A stretch of 64,000 nt of DNA, from the NCBI GenBank assembly GCA_965194375.1, contig CBDAEL010000007.1. One strand, written 5' to 3'. The position numbers and the translations under genes were made by a program. This document shows positions 42,695 through 52,000 of this stretch, piece by piece (within the stretch, counting starts at the first letter, position 1; each line of letters begins with the position of its first letter). The notes beneath the pieces were generated by a model. It made no database searches and was not told where the DNA came from. It saw only the letters and a program-made list of their open reading frames with translations. This DNA comes from Tabrizicola_A aquatica (lineage in GTDB: Bacteria; Pseudomonadota; Alphaproteobacteria; Rhodobacterales; Rhodobacteraceae).

Positions 42695-43527
42695 GCCGCC
42701 TTCGTCGTCAGGTGGCTGACAAGTGCGGCCAAGGGGCGATGACGGGCACGGGCGTTCAGGTGCACAAGTGCATAGGGCCATGGCAGGGTGAAGCCTGCGG
42801 GCGTTTGATGCAGATCGGGGGCTGCGGCCGCTACGATCTGCGGCACAAGTGCGGCCCCTTGCCCCTGACGCACCGCCAAAAGTGCCAGATGGGGGTCGTT
42901 TACAGCCAGACCCGTGGCAGCAGATGGGGGGACGAGGCCGTTCTGCGCATGCCACAGCGCCCAGCCCGGCAAGGAAGCATAGGCCGCGCCCCAATGAACC
43001 GTGATGCGCGGGGCGTCGGCGAGAGGGCCGGGCCGGGCCTGCACAATCACCATCTGGTCCGCAAAAAGCGGCACCACCTTGTGGTCTGGATACAGCGCGC
43101 CGCCATAGCTGAGCCGCAGATCCGCCGCGCCTTCGGTCAGCGCGACCGGGTCAGGTTCGACCCGAAGCTCAACCGCTGCAGGGTAATCGGCCAGCGCGCC
43201 CAGCGCCCAAGGTGCCAACCACGGCAGGACCGAGAGGATCAGCCGTTTGTCGCGCGGGCCGACCTCGCCCAAGGGGGCGATACTGGCAATCTCGCGAAAG
43301 GCGGTCTCAAGCGCGGGGTAGATCTCGCGCCCGGCATCGGTCAGCAAAAGCCGGTTGCCTTGGCGCAGGAAAAGCTGACGGCGCATGTCGGATTCGAGCC
43401 CGCGCACCAACTGGCTGATCGCGGCAGCGGACACGCCAAGCTCCACCGCCGCCAGCACGAAACTGCCACGGCGCGCAGCGGATTCAAAGGCACGCAGGGC
43501 GTTCAAGGAGGGTTGGTCCGGCTTCAT
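42655..43527 (-). CDS. LysR family transcriptional regulator (GcvA-like)
   Basis: A 290-residue LysR regulator beginning PSLNALRAFESAARRGSFVL, with the helix-turn-helix AAVELGVSAAAISQLVRGLE and RQLFLRQGNRLLLTDAGREI, the GcvA-type pattern. The effector domain follows (about 90-285). It is divergent from the 2OG-oxygenase gene at 43624 with 96 bp between start codons, so it probably controls that gene and itself. No LysR box (T-N11-A) stands out clearly. Its 3' end overlaps alkB. Confidence 0.87.
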   Translation of the reverse strand: MKPDQPSLNALRAFESAARRGSFVLAAVELGVSAAAISQLVRGLESDMRRQLFLRQGNRLLLTDAGREIYPALETAFREIASIAPLGEVGPRDKRLILSVLPWLAPWALGALADYPAAVELRVEPDPVALTEGAADLRLSYGGALYPDHKVVPLFADQMVIVQARPGPLADAPRITVHWGAAYASLPGWALWHAQNGLVPPSAATGLAVNDPHLALLAVRQGQGAALVPQIVAAAAPDLHQTPAGFTLPWPYALVHLNARARHRPLAALVSHLTTKAAYLPALAHAVTPE

Positions 43528-43623
43528 GCAGAAGTTTTCCTTATGCTCCCCTACAGTTTCTCTTGTTGATTTGGCGGCAGGTCAAGCCAATCCTTGCGCC
43601 AAGGACAGCCATAGGAGTGCGCC

Positions 43624-44409
43624 ATGCAGGAAAATCTGGATCTGGATCGATACCCGTTGGATCAACCGGGCACCCCCGCGTGGGATGCCATGGTGGCCAA
43701 GGCCAAGGCCGAACTGGCCGAAACGGGGATGTTCAATCTGCCGGGGTTCCTAAAGCCCGCAGCCCAGCGCGCGGCCGTTGGGGAACTGGCGCCGCGTTTT
43801 GCCGGGGAATCTTTTACCCATGCCCGCAAGCACAACGTTTATTTCCGCAAAGAGGTTCCGGGTCTGGCCGCGGATCATCCGGCCTTGACGCTGTTTGAGA
43901 CGATCAACAAGACGCTTTGCGGCGACCAAATCGGCGGCAGCATCAAGGCGCTGTATGAATGGCCACCCTTTGCGGCCTTTCTGGCCGCCACGATGGATAA
44001 GCCCGTGCTCTTTACCATGGACGACCCCTTAGCGCGGGTGAATGCCATGCAATACGGCGCGGGTGAGGGGTTGAACTGGCACTTTGACCGGTCAGAATTC
44101 ACCACCACGCTATTGCTGCAGGCCCCCGAGGCCGGTGGCGCGTTCGAATATCGCACCGATCTGCGCTCGGCCGAGGATCCGAACTATGATGGGGTGGCGC
44201 GACTGTTGACCGGGCAGGACCCTGATTTGCAGTCGATCACGCTGGAGCCGGGGACGCTGAACGTGTTTCGCGGCAAGAACACCGCACATCGGGTGACACC
44301 GGTTCAGGGCGATACAACGCGGATCATTGCGGTGTTTTCGTTCTATGAAAAACCGGGCGTGCGGTTCACCGAAGAAGAGCAGCGCGGGTTCTACGGGCGC
44401 GCGGCCTAA
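43624..44409 (+). CDS. HalD/BesD-like 2-oxoglutarate/Fe(II) oxygenase
   Basis: A 261-residue Fe(II)/2OG enzyme. The metal triad is visible as GLNWHFDRSEF (His153-x-Asp155) and TAHRVTPVQG (His222), with the 2OG-binding Arg in TTRIIAVFSF (about Arg233). Flanking motifs LLLQAPEAGGAFEYRTDLR and LEPGTLNVFRGKN are like HalD/BesD amino-acid halogenases. In halogenases the Asp of the triad is Gly or Ala; here it is Asp, so hydroxylation is expected rather than chlorination. Substrate is likely a free amino acid or small amine. Controlled presumably by the divergent LysR gene. A terminator follows at 44426. Confidence 0.82.
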   Translation: MQENLDLDRYPLDQPGTPAWDAMVAKAKAELAETGMFNLPGFLKPAAQRAAVGELAPRFAGESFTHARKHNVYFRKEVPGLAADHPALTLFETINKTLCGDQIGGSIKALYEWPPFAAFLAATMDKPVLFTMDDPLARVNAMQYGAGEGLNWHFDRSEFTTTLLLQAPEAGGAFEYRTDLRSAEDPNYDGVARLLTGQDPDLQSITLEPGTLNVFRGKNTAHRVTPVQGDTTRIIAVFSFYEKPGVRFTEEEQRGFYGRAA

Positions 44410-44425
44410 ACCTCATAACGAAAAG

Positions 44426-44450
44426 GCCCCGGCATGAAAAATGCCGGGGC
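44426..44450. terminator. terminator between the 2OG-oxygenase gene and ccrM
   Basis: Hairpin GCCCCGGCAT/ATGCCGGGGC with a 5-nt loop, 16 bp after the oxygenase stop. The minus side reads on into CTTTT and the plus side into AGTTT, so it may serve both convergent genes; the T-tract is better toward ccrM's end. Confidence 0.7.
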
Positions 44451-44525
44451 AGTTTGTGCCGCAGGCGGACCACGGCACAGGCGTAAACTGAATGTCGGAA
44501 GATGGGGCGCAGATCGCCCCCGGCA

Positions 44526-45653
44526 TCAATGTGGACGGCCGGCTTGGTCAGCCTCCATCTCGGCGCGGATCTGTTGGCGCAGAATGTCGATCGGCACCAT
44601 CTTGCCGTCGCGCTTGTAGTGCCAATAGGTCCAGCCGTTGCACGAGGGCGCGCCTTCAAGCGCCGCGCCGACCTGATGGATCGAACCCTTCACGTCATTG
44701 CCGATCAGCGTGCCATCGGCGCGCACTTTGACCTTAAAGCGGTTGCCGATGGAGAACAGCTCTTCCCCCGGACGCAGCATGCCGCGTTCCACCACCTGAC
44801 CAAAGGGCACGCGCGGCTCAGACCGCTTCGATCCGGTGATTTCCAAGGCACTCGCGTCAAACTTGCGCACCCGGTCGATGCGGGCTTGGGCGGCCTTGCG
44901 ATAGGCCTCTTCCCGCTCGATCCCGATGAAGTCGCGGCCCAGCATCTTGGCCACAGCGCCGGTGGTCCCAGTTCCAAAGAACGGGTCCAAGACCACATCG
45001 CCGGGGTTCGTCGTGGCAATCAGGATGCGGTGCAACAGGCTTTCCGGCTTTTGCGTTGGATGAGCCTTGTCGCCGTGTTCGTCCTTCAGACGCTCATGGC
45101 CAGTGCAGATCGGCAGCACCCAGTCTGACCGCATTTGCACGCCGTCATTCAGTTCCTTTAGCGCTTCATAGTTGAAGGTGTACTTGGCGTTTTCATCGCG
45201 TGAGGCCCAGATCAGGGTTTCATGCGCGTTGGTCAGCCGCTTGCCGCGAAAGTTCGGCATCGGGTTCGACTTGCGCCAGACCACATCGTTCAGCATCCAG
45301 AAACCTTGGTCCTGCAAAGCTGACCCGACGCGGAAAATGTTGTGATAGCTGCCGATCACCCAGATCGCGCCAGTTGGCTTCAACAGGCGGCGAGCGGCAG
45401 CGAGCCATTCGCGGGTGAATTTGTCATAGGCGGCAAAGCTGGAGAACTGGTCCCAGTGATCATCCACCGCATCAACGCGGCTGTTGTCAGGACGGTGCAA
45501 CTCGCCCTTCAGCTGCAAGTTATAGGGGGGATCTGCGAAGATCAGGTCGACCGAGCCTGCCGGTAGGCTGTTCATCACGTCGATGCAGTCGCCTGCAACA
45601 ATCTGGTTCAGCGGCAGGAGTTCGCCCTGCACGGCTTTCATTTTCATCGCCAT
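44526..45653 (-). CDS. ccrM: CcrM-type DNA adenine methyltransferase (GANTC)
   Basis: Cell-cycle DNA methyltransferase that modifies adenine in GANTC and so controls replication-linked gene expression. The 375-residue beta-class enzyme has DLIFADPPYNLQLKGEL (catalytic DPPY) at about 40, VLDPFFGTGTTGAVAKMLGR (SAM site) at about 215, and the C-terminal RAMA-type domain (EGAPSCNGWTYWHYKRDGKM) unique to CcrM. It follows rnhB after 88 bp with three GANTC sites in the gap, which suggests feedback on its own expression. Confidence 0.95.
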   Translation of the reverse strand: MAMKMKAVQGELLPLNQIVAGDCIDVMNSLPAGSVDLIFADPPYNLQLKGELHRPDNSRVDAVDDHWDQFSSFAAYDKFTREWLAAARRLLKPTGAIWVIGSYHNIFRVGSALQDQGFWMLNDVVWRKSNPMPNFRGKRLTNAHETLIWASRDENAKYTFNYEALKELNDGVQMRSDWVLPICTGHERLKDEHGDKAHPTQKPESLLHRILIATTNPGDVVLDPFFGTGTTGAVAKMLGRDFIGIEREEAYRKAAQARIDRVRKFDASALEITGSKRSEPRVPFGQVVERGMLRPGEELFSIGNRFKVKVRADGTLIGNDVKGSIHQVGAALEGAPSCNGWTYWHYKRDGKMVPIDILRQQIRAEMEADQAGRPH

Positions 45654-45704
45654 TCTTGCCTCATCTGCCCCGGCATCTTGTGTGTCGGTGGATGTCCCTA
45701 AGAT

Positions 45705-45743
45705 GAGTCAGGAGTGATTCGCCGTCAAATTCTTTTTTGAATC
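45705..45743. promoter_or_regulatory. cluster of three GANTC sites upstream of ccrM
   Basis: GAGTC (45705-45709), GATTC (45716-45720) and GAATC (45739-45743) lie within 39 bp. On the minus strand a TTGACG -35-like element sits among them. CcrM methylates these sites, so hemimethylation after replication could time its own transcription, as in Caulobacter. Confidence 0.6.
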
Positions 45744-46380
45744 AATCACTTACAGAAACATCTTGATACAAGATGTTGTGGACGGGGCGGAACGAACGTC
45801 TATGCCAAGGGGTCACCCCAAGATTTAGAAGCGCCTCAAGGTGCTGTTTTGTGGGGTATCCAGCGTTGATCTCCCAGCCATAACCGGGGTGTTGTTGCGC
45901 CAAATCCACCATGATGCGGTCACGCGTCACCTTGGCGATGATCGACGCGGCGGCGATTGAGAGTGATTTGGCATCCCCCTTTACTATAGCTTCGGCCCGG
46001 CCTTTCAGACCGGCGGGGATAAGGTTGCCATCCACCAGCACATGGGCGGGCGGTGTTCCTAAGCCCGCCACGGCACGCTCCATCGCGAGGTGGCTGGCGC
46101 GCAGGATGTTGAGCGCGTCAATCTCTTCCACCGTCGCATGGGCAACCGAGACCTGCGCAGAGCCCATGATTTCAGCATAAAGCCGTTCACGCTTCGTGGA
46201 TGACAGCGCCTTGCTGTCCCCCAGGCCCTGCGGAATGCGGGCCGGATCAAGGATCACCGCCGCAGCCGTCACCGGGCCCGCCAACGGGCCACGGCCCACC
46301 TCATCCACCCCGGCCACCGGGGCAAGTGCGCGGGCATGGGCAGCGGTTTCAAAGCTGAAATCGGGGGGTGTACGTGCCAT
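45742..46380 (-). CDS. rnhB: ribonuclease HII
   Basis: Cleaves RNA in DNA-RNA hybrids and removes single ribonucleotides. The 212-residue protein has VAGVDEVGRGPLAGPVTAAA (the D-E-x-G-R-G active-site strand), LGDSKALSSTKRERLYAEI, VLVDGNLIP, VKGDAKSLSIAAASIIAKVT and HPGYGWEINAGYPTKQHLEA, all the conserved blocks. It precedes ccrM on the same strand, an order conserved in alphaproteobacteria. Confidence 0.95.
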   Translation of the reverse strand: MARTPPDFSFETAAHARALAPVAGVDEVGRGPLAGPVTAAAVILDPARIPQGLGDSKALSSTKRERLYAEIMGSAQVSVAHATVEEIDALNILRASHLAMERAVAGLGTPPAHVLVDGNLIPAGLKGRAEAIVKGDAKSLSIAAASIIAKVTRDRIMVDLAQQHPGYGWEINAGYPTKQHLEALLNLGVTPWHRRSFRPVHNILYQDVSVSD

Positions 46381-46407
46381 ATCCCAGCCTTAGCGAAGCT
46401 GAAGTGC

Positions 46408-46449
46408 AAAAAGAAGGGGGCGGGAAAGATGGGGGCTGATCTTTCCCGC
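46408..46449 (-). terminator. Rho-independent terminator after the small membrane gene
   Basis: Hairpin GCGGGAAAGAT/ATCTTTCCCGC with an 8-nt loop (46420-46449), followed on the minus strand by CCCCCTTCTTTTT. It lies 33 bp past the stop of the 68-residue protein and separates it from rnhB. Confidence 0.7.
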
Positions 46450-46481
46450 TCCCTAAACGGCCGACCAGACCGATACAGCCG

Positions 46482-46688
46482 TTACTCCTGGCGGCACGCG
46501 GCGATGGGCGCGTCAATGTCCATCGCGCAAGCCCCGCGACCAGCCTCAACCGGGATCGCGGTGGCCAAGATCAGCGTGACGGCCACGGCGAAGCCCGTGA
46601 ACCCAGCCATCAGCTGGGCCAAAGGGTTGTCATGGCGCAGGCCAAGTTCAGTCTTGGCGCGTTTGGGGAAGGGATTTTGCCGTGTCAT
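46482..46688 (-). CDS. small single-pass membrane protein
   Basis: A 68-residue protein of unknown function. It has a charged N-terminal cytosolic part (RQNPFPKRAKTELGLRHDN), one membrane segment (about residues 27-48, LMAGFTGFAVAVTLILATAI) and a short C-terminal part with two cysteines (GRGACAMDIDAPIAACRQE) that could form a disulfide outside. AGAGG precedes the ATG and a clear terminator follows, so it looks like a real monocistronic gene. I do not recognise a family. Confidence 0.6.
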   Translation of the reverse strand: MTRQNPFPKRAKTELGLRHDNPLAQLMAGFTGFAVAVTLILATAIPVEAGRGACAMDIDAPIAACRQE

Positions 46689-46870
46689 CTCTGCCTCTAG
46701 TTTGCGGCCCGTTCAGGGCGGGTCTTTGCCCCCCGACCCTGCCCGCTGCCCCGAAAGCCAAGCAATAACGCCACGCCGCTAGGCGATAACATCAGCCTAA
46801 ATCCCTTTGGATATTGAATAGCCCGCCCAAGATGCGCAGGATGCACCCAACCCCTTTTGGAGTGTGCACC

Positions 46871-47149
46871 ATGCCGCGCCTGTTCCTGTCACTCGCCGCC
46901 TTAGCCCTGATGGCCCTGCCCGCCCACGCCGAATGCTATGCCGATTACAAGGCCAAGCAAGACGACCCCTTGCGCCTGCATTATGGTGTGGCGCAGGTGT
47001 CGGCCTGTGACCCGGCTGGGGCCGAGGCCGAGCTTGCCCCCCGCCTTGCCGCCGTGGGCTGGGTCTTGTTGAATGTTCTGAGTGTCTTTGGGCCGGAAGG
47101 TCTCGAGGAAAGGAAAGCCAGTGCCGCCGATTACTTCCTCCGCTTCTGA
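46871..47149 (+). CDS. small secreted protein, unknown function
   Basis: A 92-residue protein with a signal peptide (MPRLFLSLAALALMALPAHA) and a mature part of about 72 residues starting ECYADYKAKQDDPLRLHYGV, with Cys residues at positions 22 and 46 that may pair. This pattern recurs in Rhodobacterales, but no function is known to me. GGAG lies 8 nt before the ATG. Its end overlaps the next gene by 29 bp, so the two are translationally linked. Confidence 0.7.
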   Translation: MPRLFLSLAALALMALPAHAECYADYKAKQDDPLRLHYGVAQVSACDPAGAEAELAPRLAAVGWVLLNVLSVFGPEGLEERKASAADYFLRF

Positions 47150-47825
47150 CAGCCTGCGCGCAGGCAACCGCGTCGTCGCCTTCGGCATCGCCGCCATCGT
47201 CGTGATCCTTTTGGGCGCGGCGGTGTTCTTGTTCATGAACCTGCCTGATGCCAATGCTTTCAACGCCAAGGTTGAGCGGTTGTTCGTCGAGAACGACAAC
47301 CTAACGACAGGCGCAGAGATCAAACTTCTGGAAATTCTGGCCCAGTCCGGCACCTCGTTTTCCGAAGTCTTGGTCAGCTATCGCAGCGTGATCTTCGTGC
47401 TCTTGGTGTTCTCAACTGCACTGTTGATCGCCAGCTTGGTGTTCTTGGTCACCATCATCGCGCTGAACCGCCGGATTTCGGCGATCCAGCGGTCGGGGAT
47501 TCAGGTGGCCTCCATGCTCATCAGCCGCGAAGGCCGGGCGGTCTATATCAATGACATGGAATTTGCCCTGACCGAGGCCGCGCTGGAGACGCTGGCCGTT
47601 TTGGCCGAGGCGCGGATGGATGACGAGGTGTTGACCGGCGCGCAGATCGAGGCGGTGATTTCAGGCCGTAATGAGGTGGACTGCGACGAGGCCGCCGGGG
47701 CCACACGGGTGAAACGCCTACGCGATGCGTTGGGCAATCAATTGGTCAGCGAACTCTTGGTCAAGACCGTTGCGCGGCGCGGATATATGCTGGCCGTGGG
47801 CAAAGATGTTCTTAGAATGATCTAA
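47121..47825 (+). CDS. membrane-anchored winged-helix protein
   Basis: A 234-residue protein with two membrane segments (about residues 17-42 and 91-118), a periplasmic loop of about 45 residues between them, and a cytosolic C-terminal domain (about 145-234). That domain resembles an OmpR-type winged helix (EFALTEAALETLAVLAEARM, GATRVKRLRDALGN, VKTVARRGYMLAVG). This is like an inverted ToxR/CadC design, with the DNA-binding part at the C-terminus. The GTG start has AAGGAAAGCCA upstream. Next to an RND efflux pair, it may sense an envelope signal; the target is unknown. Confidence 0.72.
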   Translation: MPPITSSASDSLRAGNRVVAFGIAAIVVILLGAAVFLFMNLPDANAFNAKVERLFVENDNLTTGAEIKLLEILAQSGTSFSEVLVSYRSVIFVLLVFSTALLIASLVFLVTIIALNRRISAIQRSGIQVASMLISREGRAVYINDMEFALTEAALETLAVLAEARMDDEVLTGAQIEAVISGRNEVDCDEAAGATRVKRLRDALGNQLVSELLVKTVARRGYMLAVGKDVLRMI

Positions 47826-47967
47826 ACCCACAGGTTTTGCGCGGCGAAGCCGCCTTAAACTCCTGCACCACCATTGACCTTTCGCGAAAACGGATGATCT
47901 TTCCGCTCAGATTCTACAGGCGGCGCATACGCCTTGCCCTGTGGAGGCATTTGCAAAGGCTTCTGGC

Positions 47968-49092
47968 ATGATCTCGCGTTTTCCCCTGCACCGGCTTTTG
48001 GCTTTGGTGGTCTTTGTCGCGGCGGCCCTTTGGGTGGCGACTGGGCATTTCGCCGCCGTGGGCAGCGAAACGCCCGAGCCGGGCGCGACTGAAGCAGAAG
48101 CGGTGGTCGAGACGCCCAAGCGCACCGTTGCCGTCGTGCGCGCCGAGGTGACCGACTATGCCCGGCTGATCCGCATCTCGGGCGTGACCGAAGCGGATAA
48201 GCTGGCGATTCTGGCGGCGCGGTCCAATGGCGTCGTGCAGGAATTGACCGCGGAGGCGGGTGACACCATCGAGCGTGGTGCCGTGGTGATGCTGCTTGAA
48301 GGCGAAGACGTGCGCGCGGCGGTGAAAACCGCGCAAGATCAACTGGCACAAGCTGCCGAGCAACTCGCCGTGGGCGAGACGCTGAGCGCCAAGGGCAGCC
48401 TGCCTGAAACCCAATTGACCGCCCGCCGCGCCGCGAAATCGGCCGCAGAGGGTGCGCTGTCACAGGCTCAAGCCGCCGCCGACCGCCTGTCGCTGGTCGC
48501 GCCCTTCGCAGGCACAGTGGATGCGGTGAACGTGGAAGAGGGCGAATGGGTGCAGCAAGGCACCCCGATCGCCACGCTGATCGCGCTGGACCCGATCATC
48601 GTTAAGGCCGAGGTGGCCGAGCGGGACGTAGCCCATGTCGCGGTTGGGGCCAAGGCTCTGGTGCGGCTGGTCTCAGGGGTCGAGTTGGAAGGCACCGTGA
48701 AACATCTGGCGCGCAAGGCCAGCGACAAGACCCGGACCTTCGCGCTGGAGGTGGATCTGCCGAATCCCGATGGCGCCATCCCCTCGGGCATGACCGCCGA
48801 ATTGCGCCTAACCGCCGCCACCCAGCCCGCGCTGACCGTGCCGCGGTCGGTCCTAACGCTGAACGAGGCGGGGCAAGTCGGCCTGCGCGTGGTGACAGAG
48901 GGCGACATCGCCGCTTTCCTGCCTGTAGAACTGATCGATGACACCGAGGCCGGTTTTGTCGTCACCGGCGTACCACAAGGCGCGCGAGTGATCGTCGCGG
49001 GCCAGGATCTTGTGCGTGATGGCGACGCGGTCGCCGTGAAGGAACTGACCCGGGCCGAGGCCGAGGCTGCTCAAAAGGCGCTGCAGCCATGA
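47968..49092 (+). CDS. RND efflux periplasmic adaptor subunit
   Basis: The membrane-fusion protein of a tripartite efflux pump. The 374-residue protein has an N-terminal signal-anchor (LLALVVFVAAALWVATG), a lipoyl-like half (ILAARSNGVVQELTAEAGDT), a short coiled-coil hairpin (about 105-155), the second lipoyl half (LVAPFAGTVDAVNVEEGEWV), and beta-barrel and membrane-proximal domains. No lipobox. It overlaps the permease gene by ATGA. Start chosen at MISRFPL with AAGG 8 nt upstream; GTG at 47941 is an alternative. Confidence 0.9.
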   Translation: MISRFPLHRLLALVVFVAAALWVATGHFAAVGSETPEPGATEAEAVVETPKRTVAVVRAEVTDYARLIRISGVTEADKLAILAARSNGVVQELTAEAGDTIERGAVVMLLEGEDVRAAVKTAQDQLAQAAEQLAVGETLSAKGSLPETQLTARRAAKSAAEGALSQAQAAADRLSLVAPFAGTVDAVNVEEGEWVQQGTPIATLIALDPIIVKAEVAERDVAHVAVGAKALVRLVSGVELEGTVKHLARKASDKTRTFALEVDLPNPDGAIPSGMTAELRLTAATQPALTVPRSVLTLNEAGQVGLRVVTEGDIAAFLPVELIDDTEAGFVVTGVPQGARVIVAGQDLVRDGDAVAVKELTRAEAEAAQKALQP

Positions 49093-52000
49093 AGCTGGTC
49101 GAACTTGCCATTCGCAACACCCGGCTGACGCTGTCGGTCCTGATGTTCCTGATCCTGTCGGGCACCATGGCCTATATGACCATCCCGAAAGAGGCCGAGC
49201 CGGATATCCAGATTCCGATCATCTACGTCTCGGTCCATTACGAAGGCATCTCGCCCGAGGACAGCGAACGGCTGATCCTGCGCCCACTAGAAACCGCGCT
49301 GAAATCTATTCAGGGCATCAAGAAGATGACTGGCACCGCCTATCAAGGCGGCGGCAATGTGCTGATGGAGTTTCAAGCCGGGGCCAATCTGGACAAGGCG
49401 CTGACCGATGTGCGCAACAAGGTCGACGACGCGCGCCGCGATCTGCCCTCTCAGGCGGATGAACCGACGGTGAACGAGGTCAATATCTCGGAGTTTCCGG
49501 TGCTGGTCGTGACGCTGTCGGGCGATGTGCCCGAACGGGTGCTGACCGCCGCCGGGCGCACTCTGCGCGACCGGGTCGAGGAAATTTCCGGCGTGCTGGA
49601 GGCCCGTCTGCAAGGCACCCGCGACGATGTCGTCGAGGTGATTGTTGATCCGTCGAAACTGTCGTCTTATGGCCTGCGCCCTGATGTGATGATCGCGGGC
49701 GTCATGGCCAATAACCAGTTGATCGCCGCGGGCGCGATGGAAGGGTCCGAAGGCCGCTATGCCATCAAGGTGCCCTCGCTGATTGAAACGCTGGAAGATG
49801 TGGCGCGGTTGCCGGTGGTGGCCTCTGATACCGCCGTGGTCCGCGCCATGGACATCGCTGAAATCCGACCCACCCTGAAAGACCCAGTCAACATCACCCG
49901 CCTGAACGGCAAGCCCGCCGTGGCGATTGAGGTGTCAAAGCGTGTCGGTGCGAACCTGATCGAGACCGTCGACGAGGTGCGCGCCGTGACCGCGGTTGTG
50001 CAGAAAGACCTGCCTGACGGGGTTGAGGTGTCGTTCAGCCAAGACAAGTCGATCACCATCCGCCAGCTGCTGTCAGATCTGCAAAACTCGGTCCTGACTG
50101 CTGTGGTTCTGGTGTTCATCGTCATTCTTTATGCGCTGACCGTGCGCTCATCCATCCTGATCGGACTGGCCATTCCGGCCAGCTTCCTCATGGGCATCTT
50201 GGGTCTGCAAATGGCGGGTTTGACGGTGAACCTTGTTGTGCTGTTCAGTCTGATCCTTGCCGTCGGCATGTTGGTGGATGATGCCATCATCGTGGTCGAA
50301 TACGCCGAGCGCCGCATGGCCGAAGGGCACGACCGCCGCACTGCCTTTGTCGAGGCCAGCCGCAAGATGGCGGGGCCGGTGACAGCATCCACCCTGACCC
50401 GGATTGCCGCCTTCTCGCCGCTTCTGTTCTGGCCCGGTGTGGTGGGCGAATTCATGAAATATATGCCGATCACCCTGATCGCGACGCTGTCGGCCAGTAT
50501 GCTTTATGCGCTGGTTTTCGTGCCGGTCTTGGGTGCCTTGATCGCCCGGCCCTTCAAGGAGCCGCCGCGCAAGAAGGACGGGGCCTATATGGCGCTGGTG
50601 GCCCGGGCCATTCGCCACCCGTGGATTGTGCTGATGCTGGCCGTAGGCAGCCTGATTGCCGTGCCGGTGATCTATGGCAAGGTCGGCAAGGGGGTGGAGT
50701 TCTTCCCCAATGTCGAACCGGAATACGGCCTTCTTTACGTCAAGGCGCGTGGCAACCTGTCGATCCACGAAAAGGACCAGCTTGTGCAACTGGCCGAGGC
50801 GCGGATTTTGGGCTGGCCGGGGGTGAAAACCGTTTACACCCGCGTGGGTGCCGGGGGCGGCGCGGGCAATGAAGGCCCCGCCGATGCGATTGGCGTCATT
50901 CAGTACGAATTCGTCGACTGGCGCGAGCGCAAGAACGCCAACGAGATCCTCAACGATCTGCGCGCGGCCATGGTCGGCATTCCCGGTGTGGATATCGAAG
51001 TGTCGGTGCCTGCCGCAGGTCCACCCACGGGCAAGGCCATTCAGCTGCGCCTTTCGGCGGATGATCCGGCCGGTCTGAACGACTTGGCTGCCGATCTGGC
51101 AGGCAAGATTGCCGCGATTCCCGATGTGATCGACGTGTCAAACGGCCTGCCCTTGCCCGGTATCGACTGGCAGCTGCGCGTCAACCGGGCCGAAGCGGCG
51201 CGCTATGGTGCTTCACCCGGCGCGGTCGGTGCGGTGGTGCAGATGGTCACCTCGGGCCTGAAACTGTCTGACTATCGCCCGGCGGGCAGCGATGATGCGG
51301 TGGATATCGTGCTGCGCCTGCCGCCCGACCAACGCAACATCGCCGCACTGGACCAGCTGCGGATTGAAACGCCGGACGGCCCAGTGCCGATTTCCAACTT
51401 TGTCACCCGCGAACCTGCCGCCACCATTGGCACGTTGACCCGCATTGACGGCGCGCGCAGCATCACCATTCAGGCGGGCATTGCCGCCGGGGTGCAAGAA
51501 CAGCCGGTGCGCGATGCAGTCACCGCGCTTGTCGAGGCCGAATTCGCCGCGCGCGGGCTGACTGCCCAAGGCGTGCGCTGGACCATGGCGGGCGAGGATG
51601 AAGAACAGGCCGAGGCTGGGGCGTTTCTGGCGAAAGCCTTTGTCGCAGCGCTGTTCCTGATCTTTGCCGTCCTCTTGGCCCAGTTCAACAAGTTCATCTC
51701 GGTTGGCCTGGTGCTGTCGGCGGTGGTGATGTCGACCATCGGTGTGTTCCTTGGCCTGATGATCATGGGCCAGCCCTTTGGCATCGTGATGACCGGTATC
51801 GGGGTGATCGCCTTGGCGGGTGTTGTGGTGAACAACAACATCGTGCTGATCGCCACCTATGACGATCTGCGCCACCACGGCATGGGCAAGGTCGACGCGA
51901 TCCTGGAAACCTGCCGAGAACGCGCTCGCCCGGTGGTCCTGACGGCGCTGACGGCGATTTTCGGGGTGCTGCCCATCGCCTTTGGCCTGAATCTCGAGCT

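Noticed and set aside
45252..45267. GTTC-N8-GTTC inside ccrM resembling a LexA box
   Set aside because: The spacer is 8 rather than 7 bp and it lies in mid-gene away from any start.
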